DNA of 5,754 nt from Vulcanimicrobiota bacterium. GTDB lineage: Bacteria; Vulcanimicrobiota; Vulcanimicrobiia; Vulcanimicrobiales; Vulcanimicrobiaceae. The notes beneath the pieces were generated by a model that saw nothing but the letters and a program-made list of their open reading frames with translations, was not told where the DNA came from and searched no databases. Where the stretch lies: contig JABEUW010000077.1 of NCBI GenBank assembly GCA_013043945.1, positions 1 through 5,754 on the forward strand, in the 5' to 3' direction. The stretch's first letter is position 1; each line of letters begins with the position of its first letter. This document shows positions 1-5,163 of the stretch, in pieces. The translations under genes were made by a program, and so were the position numbers.

Positions 1-305
1 CGCACGACGAGCTTCGCGCGATTGATATAGATCGCTTCGTACTGCCACGGGCTCTGCCCGCCGAAAAATCCCTGAACGAACGAACCGACGAGCGGCTTAT
101 CGCCGGTCGTGATCGGATACTGCCCGGTTTCGTAGACGTTCAGAATCGCACCACGCGATTTCAGCACGCAGAAATGATTGCTTTCGACGGTGAGCAGCGA
201 ACCGCTCACGATGCTCGACGACGGATAATGATAGATGAGGACCTCGGGGCCCATCACCTCTTGGCCGTTGTTGTCGAGGGTGGAGATAACGCTCATGATC
301 GGCAT
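1..305 (-). CDS. SPFH/Band 7 domain protein (YdjI/virion-core-like), N-terminal part
   Basis: This is an open frame of 101 codons starting at ATG 305 and running off the left edge, so only the N-terminus is seen. After about 18 residues comes the pattern of the YdjI-like SPFH family: a GPEVLIYHYP strand, an SGSLLTVESNHFCVLKSRG segment, YETGQYPITTGDKPLVG, then FFGGQSPWQYEAIYINR. The GGQSP-then-aromatic/YFIN-like stretch is typical of this group, which is often labelled 'virion core protein' or 'SPFH domain-containing protein'. SPFH proteins form membrane-associated oligomeric scaffolds; the specific role of this group is poorly known, and many members carry a C-terminal zinc ribbon, which would lie outside the window. 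The start is chosen because AAAGGA (317-322) lies 11 nt upstream and because the ATG overlaps the stop of the preceding gene as TAATG. An in-frame ATG at 296 is possible but further from that site. Confidence 0.82.
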   Translation of the reverse strand, partial: MPIMSVISTLDNNGQEVMGPEVLIYHYPSSSIVSGSLLTVESNHFCVLKSRGAILNVYETGQYPITTGDKPLVGSFVQGFFGGQSPWQYEAIYINRAKLVV

Positions 306-664
306 TAGATCGATTGTCCTTTACGGGCGAGTGGTGGCAGTGGTGCGAGCGCATCGCGCGCGCGCAGCGCGACGAGCGGTGGAAGCGGAGCGAGGGGCAC
401 GGCGGCACCTCGCAGCGGGGATTGCGGGTAGGGGCGAGCGGTTCGCTCTCCCTGAGGTGCAGGCGCCGCAACGATTGGCGCGGGTGCCGGGGGCGCTTCG
501 TAGGGAGCAACCTGTGAAGCCTCGGTCGGCGGAGCATAGCCAGGCGAACGGGATCGCCAGCTCCGCGTACTGCATCGCGTGCCGTACGAGCTGCGCCGAC
601 GTTTCATCGCTACGAACAACAACAACCCCACTGCGATGCCGACGAGCGTGTCAAGATGCCCCAC
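305..664 (-). CDS. small single-pass, proline/alanine-rich membrane protein (hypothetical)
   Basis: The frame encodes 119 residues from a GTG start at 664 to a TAA that shares one base with the next gene's ATG. I do not recognise a family. Residues about 4-20 (LDTLVGIAVGLLLFVAM) form one plausible membrane segment followed by KRRR, which suggests an N-out/C-in anchor. The rest is low complexity, with proline/alanine runs such as APPAPAPIVAAPAPQ and PLAPLPPL, and is probably an unstructured cytoplasmic tail. Support for a real gene is the AGGAG site 6 nt before the GTG, the 31-nt spacing from cobB, and the stop/start overlap with the SPFH gene. It may be a membrane tether or partner of that SPFH protein (inference). 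The segment at residues 24-42, rich in Arg and Ser, is the least protein-like part, so a sequencing frameshift there cannot be excluded. Confidence 0.6.
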   Translation of the reverse strand: MGHLDTLVGIAVGLLLFVAMKRRRSSYGTRCSTRSWRSRSPGYAPPTEASQVAPYEAPPAPAPIVAAPAPQGERTARPYPQSPLRGAAVPLAPLPPLVALRARDALAPLPPLARKGQSI

Positions 665-670
665 GATGCG

Positions 671-675
671 CTCCT
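671..675 (-). promoter_or_regulatory. Shine-Dalgarno AGGAG deciding a GTG start
   Basis: On the minus strand AGGAG sits 6 nt before the GTG at 664, inside the short gap after the cobB stop. It is the main evidence that the small proline-rich frame is translated and that it starts at GTG. Confidence 0.65.
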
Positions 676-695
676 ACCGCAAATTCGCGACTTTG

Positions 696-2006
696 TTACG
701 CCTCTCGGCGATCGAGCAGATGGAGGAAGGAGCCGTGGACGTTTCCTTCACGCATACCGAGCCGTAGCGAGCCCCGGCCCTCTTCGCGTGTTTCAAAGAG
801 CGCCGTCGCTTCGGGTTCGCGCTCGACGCTCGCGAAGTGGAATTCATGGCCGCGCAGGGGCGCACCGGCGCGTGCGAACGGCGTATCGGCGAGCGGACGC
901 ACTTCGCGATATCCAAGGTGCATTCGCGGTTGCGCGAACGAGAAACGGAGCGGCAGGAAGCCGAGCATCGCATGCTCGCGCGCGTCGCGATCGGCGAGCG
1001 ACTCGCCGAGAACCATATAGCCGCCGCACTCGCCGTAGATCGCGGCGCCCCGTGCGCGCGCCGCCTCCATGCCTGCACGAAAGTTCGTTGCAGCGGCGAG
1101 CTTCGCCGCATGGAGTTCGGGATAGCCACCGGGCAGGTAGACCGCATCGGCTTCGCGTTCGGGGCCCTCGTCGGCGAGCGGGGAAAAAAAGGAGAGCCGA
1201 GCTCCGGCGCGCCGCCACCCCTCGGTGATGTGCGCGTAGGAAAAGGCGAAAGCGAGATCGTCGGCGATCGCGATGCGAGCGCCGAGCGGTGCGAGCGGTG
1301 GCTCGCTCCGAGCGGCGAGATCGGGGAGCGGTGAGGCGAGCGCGAGCAGGGCATCGATATCGAGCTGCGATTCACACGCTGCGGCGGCAGCCTCGAGAAA
1401 GCCCTCGAGTTCCCGGTGTTCGCGCGCCTGAACGAGCCCTAAGTGGCGCTCCGGGAGCGCGAGAGCGCCCTCCCGAGCGAGGGCGCCGAGGCAGCGCAGC
1501 CCAATTGCATCGAGCGCCGGCGCGATCGTCGCCGCGTGCCCCGGCGAGCCGACGCGATTGAGGATCGCTCCGACGACCCGCAGGTTCGGGTGGTAGCGGG
1601 CGAGCCCGAATGCGACGGCGGCTGCGGTCGTTGCCTGCGCCGCGACATCGAGGACGAGTACGACCGGCAGATCGAGGAGTTCGGCGAGATGCGCGCTCGA
1701 ACCCGAGCCGTCGCGGGCGCCGTCAAAGAGCCCCATCACGCCCTCGACGAGCACGATATCGCTCTCGGCAGCGACCGCAGCGAGCTCGGCGCGCAGCGTC
1801 TGCTCGCGCATCCCCCAGAGATCGAGCGTCGCCGATCGCTTTCCGGCGGCGACGCGGTGAAAGGCCGGGTCGATAAAATCCGGCCCGACCTTCGCCGCGC
1901 CGACACGCAACCCACGGTTACGGAGCGCGCGCAGTAGCCCCAGCGTCACCGTGGTTTTGCCGCAACCTGAGGCGGCGGCGGAGATCAGGAGTGCGCGGCT
2001 CTTCAT
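696..2006 (-). CDS. cobB: cobyrinate a,c-diamide synthase (CobB/CbiA)
   Basis: This protein of 436 residues amidates the a and c acetate side chains of cobyrinic (or hydrogenobyrinic) acid using glutamine and ATP, a step in corrin ring synthesis. The N-terminal half is the dethiobiotin-synthetase-like P-loop domain: Walker A SGCGKTT at residues 13-19, then AAKVGPDFIDPAFH and VEGVMGLFDG, both family hallmarks. The C-terminal half is a class I glutamine amidotransferase domain: AVYLPGGYPELHA, the nucleophile motif GECGGYM with the likely catalytic Cys327, RMHLGYRE, GHEFHF and the closing VHGSFLHL histidine (about residue 424). Length is close to the usual 450-460. The start is fixed by the family N-terminus immediately before the P-loop; no clear ribosome site precedes it. 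It cannot be told from the protein alone whether the aerobic or anaerobic B12 route is used. CobQ/CbiP is excluded by the GLFDG/ECGGYM context. Confidence 0.95.
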   Translation of the reverse strand: MKSRALLISAAASGCGKTTVTLGLLRALRNRGLRVGAAKVGPDFIDPAFHRVAAGKRSATLDLWGMREQTLRAELAAVAAESDIVLVEGVMGLFDGARDGSGSSAHLAELLDLPVVLVLDVAAQATTAAAVAFGLARYHPNLRVVGAILNRVGSPGHAATIAPALDAIGLRCLGALAREGALALPERHLGLVQAREHRELEGFLEAAAAACESQLDIDALLALASPLPDLAARSEPPLAPLGARIAIADDLAFAFSYAHITEGWRRAGARLSFFSPLADEGPEREADAVYLPGGYPELHAAKLAAATNFRAGMEAARARGAAIYGECGGYMVLGESLADRDAREHAMLGFLPLRFSFAQPRMHLGYREVRPLADTPFARAGAPLRGHEFHFASVEREPEATALFETREEGRGSLRLGMREGNVHGSFLHLLDRREA

Positions 2007-2014
2007 CGGCGGGT

Positions 2015-2020
2015 GCTATA
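2015..2020 (-). promoter_or_regulatory. possible -10 element for cobB (leaderless?)
   Basis: TATAGC on the minus strand lies 8 nt before the cobB ATG. A start point about 7 nt downstream would fall at or next to the ATG. No Shine-Dalgarno sequence is visible between them, which would agree with a leaderless mRNA. No convincing -35 hexamer is found at the usual distance, so this is weak. Confidence 0.28.
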
Positions 2021-2066
2021 GCCCGGCGCGAGAGCCGCGGCCTGCTTTGCGCAACAAAATCACCGC

Positions 2067-2177
2067 TGTCATCCCGAGGAGGTTGCCCCTCGAAAAGCTC
2101 TGGGTAAACTCCGCGGCCTATCAAGGGATTCGTCGCGCAGCTCGATACGGCGCTTGCAGCGCCTACTCGGCGTGACA
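2067..2177 (-). repeat. intergenic palindromic repeat element with inverted ends
   Basis: The 111-bp stretch begins TGTCATCCCGAG (2067-2078) and ends CTCGGCGTGACA (2166-2177). The reverse complement of the right end matches the left at 10 of 12 positions. Inside, next to the left end, CGAGG-A-GG / CCCCTCG (2075-2092) forms a 7-bp stem with one bulged A and a TTG loop. Near the right end, GGCGCT-TGC-AGCGCC (2149-2163) is a perfect 6-bp stem. The TGTCATCC...GAG / GTGACA ends are typical of non-coding interspersed repeats found between genes in many GC-rich environmental bacteria. No coding frame of note lies in it. The strand given is nominal. It separates the tRNA from cobB. Confidence 0.6.
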
Positions 2178-2201
2178 TGTACCGCTCCTCGGCGCGACAA
2201 A

Positions 2202-2220
2202 ACGCCCCCGAATAGAGCGT
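2202..2220 (-). terminator. weak terminator-like hairpin after tRNA-Leu
   Basis: On the minus strand, 7 nt after the encoded CCA, ACGCTC and GGGCGT can pair (6 bp including one G-U) around a 7-nt loop, followed by TTTG. The stem is short and the T-tract is poor, so this may only be a processing or weak stop signal for the tRNA transcript. Confidence 0.33.
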
Positions 2221-2227
2221 CGTGAAA

Positions 2228-2314
2228 TGGTGCGCAAGACTGGACTCGAACCAGCACGAGATTGCTCCCGCTAGCCCCTCAAGCTAGTGCGTCTACCAAT
2301 TCCGCCACTTGCGC
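2228..2314 (-). tRNA. tRNA-Leu (anticodon GAG), CCA encoded
   Basis: A class II cloverleaf is seen. The 7-bp acceptor stem is GCGCAAG with CTTGCGC, the discriminator is A, and CCA is encoded at 2228-2230. The D arm is GCGGAATTGGTAGACGC, typical of bacterial leucine tRNAs. The anticodon stem CTAGC/GCTAG encloses loop TTGAGGG, giving anticodon GAG (complement of 2278-2280), which reads CUC and CUU. A long variable arm (about 15 nt) and a TTCGAGT T-loop on a 5-bp stem with one G-U pair complete it. CTC is a common leucine codon in the neighbouring genes. The mature 5' end at 2314 is 24 nt past the permease stop codon. Confidence 0.96.
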
Positions 2315-2328
2315 ACGAGGGCTACGCG

Positions 2329-2358
2329 ACTATACGGCCTAGTGCATACCCGGGTCAA
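2329..2358 (-). promoter_or_regulatory. sigma70-type promoter of tRNA-Leu inside the permease 3' end
   Basis: On the minus strand TTGACC (2358-2353) and TATAGT (2334-2329) are separated by 18 nt. The -10 box is 14 nt before the tRNA 5' end, so transcription would start about 7 nt upstream of the mature tRNA. The -35 box is formed by the codons for Leu-Asp-Pro near the end of the DppC-like protein, and the permease stop codon lies in the spacer. The close match to both consensus hexamers and the position support a dedicated tRNA promoter. Confidence 0.72.
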
Positions 2359-3283
2359 GGGCATCGCGCAGGCCATCGCCGATAAAATTGATCGAGAGCA
2401 CCGTCAGCAGGATGCCGATGCCGGGGAAGACCGCCGCCCACCAGGCGTTCTCGACATTGACCTGAGCCCCGGTGAGCATATTGCCCCACGAGGCCGTCGG
2501 GGGCTGGATCCCCATCCCGAGGAACGAGAGGGTCGATTCGAGCACGATCACGTTCGCGACATCGAGGGTCGCCTGCACGATGATCGGTGCGACGGCGTTG
2601 GGGAGCAGATGCCGGAAAATGATTCGCAGATCCCCGTTGCCGACCGCGCGCGCCGCCTCGGTAAATTCGCGGTTGCGTAGGCTCAAGAACGAGGCGCGCA
2701 CCAAGCGAGCGGGGTTCGGCCACGAAAGGATCCCGATGACGAGCACGATGACCCCGAAACTCAAACTCGCTCGACTCGAGGTCGCCACGACGATCGCGGT
2801 GAGCACGAGGAGCAGCGGCAGGATCGGGATCGAGAGAAAGACATCGGTGATGCGCATCAAAAGGTAGTCGATCCATCCGCCGTAGTAGCCCGAGATCGCA
2901 CCGACGATCGAACCGATGACGATCTCGATGATCACCGCGAAGAGACCGACCTGGAGGGAGGCACGCGCGCCGAAGAGCAAGCGCGAGAGTTCGTCGCGCC
3001 CGACTTCGTCGGTACCGAGCGGATGGCCGCCGCAGAGTCGTGCATTTTCGAAGCAGGGCGGCAATGGCGTTCCCTGCCAGTGGACGTTATCGATATGGTT
3101 GGGCGGGAACGGCGCAAAGACCGGTGCGAATACCGCTGCGAGCACGATGCAGGCGAGTACGACGAGCCCGGCCATCGCCAATCGATGGCGGCGGAAGCGT
3201 TTCCAAAGCGTTACCTTCGTAAACGCAACGTCCTCGTCGTACGGAACCGGCACGGTTTCTTGTATTGACTGACCGATCGACAT
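2339..3283 (-). CDS. ABC transporter permease, dipeptide/oligopeptide/nickel family (DppC/OppC-like)
   Basis: This is an inner-membrane channel subunit of a PepT-type ABC importer, 314 residues from the ATG at 3283. Basic residues precede the first membrane segment (about 36-58). A periplasmic loop follows with HPLGTDEVGRDELSRLLFGAR (about 87-107), the hallmark of the DppC half. Further segments lie at about 110-133, 145-170 and 178-195. The EAA coupling loop EAARAVGNGDLRIIFRHLLPN (about 209-229) contacts the ATPase, and two more segments end the protein. The start is preferred over an upstream in-frame GTG at 3328 because GAGGA (3290-3294) lies 6 nt before it and because the GTG would overlap the preceding permease gene. 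The gap to that gene is 14 nt. The loop carries two cysteines (77 and 84). The substrate cannot be read from the permease; Opp, Dpp, Nik and Gsi members look alike. No ATPase or binding-protein gene follows it. Confidence 0.93.
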   Translation of the reverse strand: MSIGQSIQETVPVPYDEDVAFTKVTLWKRFRRHRLAMAGLVVLACIVLAAVFAPVFAPFPPNHIDNVHWQGTPLPPCFENARLCGGHPLGTDEVGRDELSRLLFGARASLQVGLFAVIIEIVIGSIVGAISGYYGGWIDYLLMRITDVFLSIPILPLLLVLTAIVVATSSRASLSFGVIVLVIGILSWPNPARLVRASFLSLRNREFTEAARAVGNGDLRIIFRHLLPNAVAPIIVQATLDVANVIVLESTLSFLGMGIQPPTASWGNMLTGAQVNVENAWWAAVFPGIGILLTVLSINFIGDGLRDALDPGMH

Positions 3284-3297
3284 ACTTCGTCCTCGTC

Positions 3298-4275
3298 CTA
3301 ATCGAATTTCACGCGAGGATCGAGCCACGCGTACGTAACGTCGGCGATAAGATTAAAAAATACGACCAAGATCGCGGTGAGATTCAGATAGCCCATGAGT
3401 AGTGGAATATCCGATTGTTGCAACGCGTTGATAAAGAGCCTACCCATACCCGGCCAAGCGAAGATCGTCTCGGTAACGATCGCGCCGCCGATGAGGCTCG
3501 GCATCGAGAGCGCGATCACGGTCACGACCGGAATCAGCGCATTTTTGAAGCCGTGCCGGAACAAGATCGTATGGAACGGCAAGCCTTTCGCGGCTGCCGT
3601 TCGCATATAGTCGGTTTTCATGACCTCGAGCATCGAAGAGCGCATGAAGCGGCTAAAGAGTGCGAGTTGAAGCAGCGAGAGGACGAATGCCGGCATGATG
3701 AGGTGATCGATACGGTCGCCGAGATTGAAACCGCCTCCGCTGCTCATACCCGCCGACGGCAACTGGATTTCGTAGCCGAACGGCAACGGAATCCCATGCA
3801 CGGCGAAGAGCAACTGCATCATCAGCGCGAACCAAAAGACCGGCATCGACTGTCCGAAGAACGCCAGCGTGGTAATGATATAATCGGCGGTCGAATAGGG
3901 GCGAACGGCGGAAAAAATCCCGAGCGTGATGCCCGCAGTAACCGCGATAACGAGCGAGGCCCCCATCAACTCCAGCGTCGCGGGAAGGCGCTGGAGAATC
4001 GCCGTCGTGACCGCTTCGGCGTTGCTCGTCGAATAGCCGAGATCGCCGTGGAGCGTCCGGTTCAGCCAAAAATAGTATTGCACCCAGATCGGTTTATCGA
4101 GGCCGAAATTATGCCGGAGCCGCGCGATATCCGCCGCGGTAATATGCGGATTCATAAGATAGGGCGTCAACGGCCCAGCCGGAGAGCTCTTCATCGCGAC
4201 GAGGAAGAGCAGCACCGAGATGAGCAGCAGGAGCGGAATCGCTTGCAGCGTTCGCCGCACGATGTAGGTCAGCAA
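3298..4275 (-). CDS. ABC transporter permease, dipeptide/oligopeptide/nickel family (DppB/OppB-like)
   Basis: This is the partner membrane subunit of the importer, 325 residues. The N-terminus MLTYIVRRTLQAIPLLLLIS is the standard DppB opening, with the first membrane segment at about 12-28. LRHNFGLDKPIWVQYYFWL and HGDLGYS (about 53-82) form the conserved periplasmic region. The EAA loop MRTAAAKGLPFHTILFRHGF..NALIPVV occupies about 224-251, and ETIFAWPGMGRL lies at about 269-280 before the last segments. The start is TTG, chosen because it gives exactly the family N-terminus. The site before it is only weakly Shine-Dalgarno-like (AGGGCGGG), within the 12-nt gap after kce, so translation may depend on coupling to the upstream gene. 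The tight spacing on both sides makes it part of the kamC-kce-permease operon. Confidence 0.94.
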   Translation of the reverse strand: MLTYIVRRTLQAIPLLLLISVLLFLVAMKSSPAGPLTPYLMNPHITAADIARLRHNFGLDKPIWVQYYFWLNRTLHGDLGYSTSNAEAVTTAILQRLPATLELMGASLVIAVTAGITLGIFSAVRPYSTADYIITTLAFFGQSMPVFWFALMMQLLFAVHGIPLPFGYEIQLPSAGMSSGGGFNLGDRIDHLIMPAFVLSLLQLALFSRFMRSSMLEVMKTDYMRTAAAKGLPFHTILFRHGFKNALIPVVTVIALSMPSLIGGAIVTETIFAWPGMGRLFINALQQSDIPLLMGYLNLTAILVVFFNLIADVTYAWLDPRVKFD

Positions 4276-4287
4276 AGCCCGCCCTGA

Positions 4288-5133
4288 TTAGGAAGCGACG
4301 CGGCCGATGCCTGCACCGGTGAGGGGCGGCAGCGAAAGAATCTCGCGGGCTTGCGCCGGAGTCGCAACCAGGCGGCCAGCCTCGTTCGCGATACGAACGA
4401 TCCGAGCGACGAGCTCGCCGTTACTTGCGAGGCGCCCCTTACTGTAATAGATATTATCCTCGAGACCGACCCGAACGTGCCCCCCCATCGCGATCGCCGC
4501 CATCGCCAACGGCAACTGGTGACGCCCGATTCCGGCGACCGACCAGGTGCACCCTTCGGGAAGATCGCGGAGCAGGTCGCAGAGGTTCTCGACGCTCGCT
4601 TCGAGCGCGCCGGGAACGCCGAGGACGAAATCGACATGCTGCGGGAGCGTCAGGACGCCCTCGACGGCGAGGCGACGCGCGTTGGCGAGATGCCCCTTAT
4701 CGAAGATCTCGAGTTCGGGTTTCACACCGTATTGGTTCATCGCACCGGCGATCGTGCGCATGATGGGAAAGCTATTTTCGAAGATCTCGTCACCGAAATT
4801 CACGCTCCCGCAGGTGAGCGTCGCCATCTCCGGGCGCAGCTGGAGCACCGCGGCGCGTTCCTGCGGGGTCATGCCGATCGCACCGCCGGTCGAAAATTGC
4901 ACGATAAGCTCGCTCCTCGCACGTATCGCTTCATAGGCGGCGCGGAACCGAGCGACATCGTGCGTGTTGCTGCCATCGTCGTTACGACAATGGACGTGAA
5001 TCAACGACGCGCCGGCTTCGGCGACCTCCGCGGCGACCTCGCCCAATTGCGTCGGCGTCACGGCGAGGTGCGGCGTCTGCTCGGGCGAGAGCTCGGCACC
5101 GACGGGGGCGCACGTAATAATCAGCGGCTGCAT
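4288..5133 (-). CDS. kce: 3-keto-5-aminohexanoate cleavage enzyme (BKACE/DUF849 family)
   Basis: This protein of 281 residues is a zinc-dependent TIM-barrel beta-keto acid cleavage enzyme. Characterised Kce condenses 5-amino-3-oxohexanoate with acetyl-CoA and cleaves it to acetoacetate and 3-aminobutyryl-CoA in lysine fermentation. The expected metal ligands are present at matching places: Glu14 (APVGAE), His46 and His48 (LIHVHCR), and Glu225 (VGLED). Arg221 and Asp226, equivalents of catalytic or substrate-binding residues in the characterised enzyme, are present, as is QFSTGG with Ser81. Length and start agree with the family (MxPLIITCAPVGAE opening). The ribosome site is weak. The family includes enzymes for other beta-keto acids (for example dehydrocarnitine), so the sequence alone gives the class; assignment to the lysine pathway rests on the adjacent KamC-like gene, 30 nt upstream. 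The DppB-like permease starts 12 nt downstream. Confidence 0.85.
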   Translation of the reverse strand: MQPLIITCAPVGAELSPEQTPHLAVTPTQLGEVAAEVAEAGASLIHVHCRNDDGSNTHDVARFRAAYEAIRARSELIVQFSTGGAIGMTPQERAAVLQLRPEMATLTCGSVNFGDEIFENSFPIMRTIAGAMNQYGVKPELEIFDKGHLANARRLAVEGVLTLPQHVDFVLGVPGALEASVENLCDLLRDLPEGCTWSVAGIGRHQLPLAMAAIAMGGHVRVGLEDNIYYSKGRLASNGELVARIVRIANEAGRLVATPAQAREILSLPPLTGAGIGRVAS

Positions 5134-5163
5134 AGGGCTCGCTTTCGACGCACGCCGCTCGCG

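Noticed and set aside
97..537. 146-codon minus-strand frame overlapping the SPFH start
   Set aside because: It overlaps the convincing SPFH frame in a different phase and gives an Arg/His-rich protein without motifs.
235..1020. 261-codon open frame on the plus strand
   Set aside because: It crosses the SPFH, proline-rich and cobB genes in antisense, and its composition is shadow-like.
2181..2227. Possible small gene or regulatory RNA between the tRNA and the repeat
   Set aside because: Only a weak hairpin is visible, with no ribosome site plus frame and no conserved RNA motif recognised.
3284..3328. Upstream GTG start adding 15 residues to the DppC-like permease
   Set aside because: It would overlap the end of the preceding permease gene and has no better ribosome site. 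The ATG at 3283 has GAGGA at 6 nt.
3415..4287. 290-codon open frame on the plus strand
   Set aside because: It is antisense to the DppB-like permease. The product is a charged, Glu/Arg/His-rich shadow with no recognisable fold.
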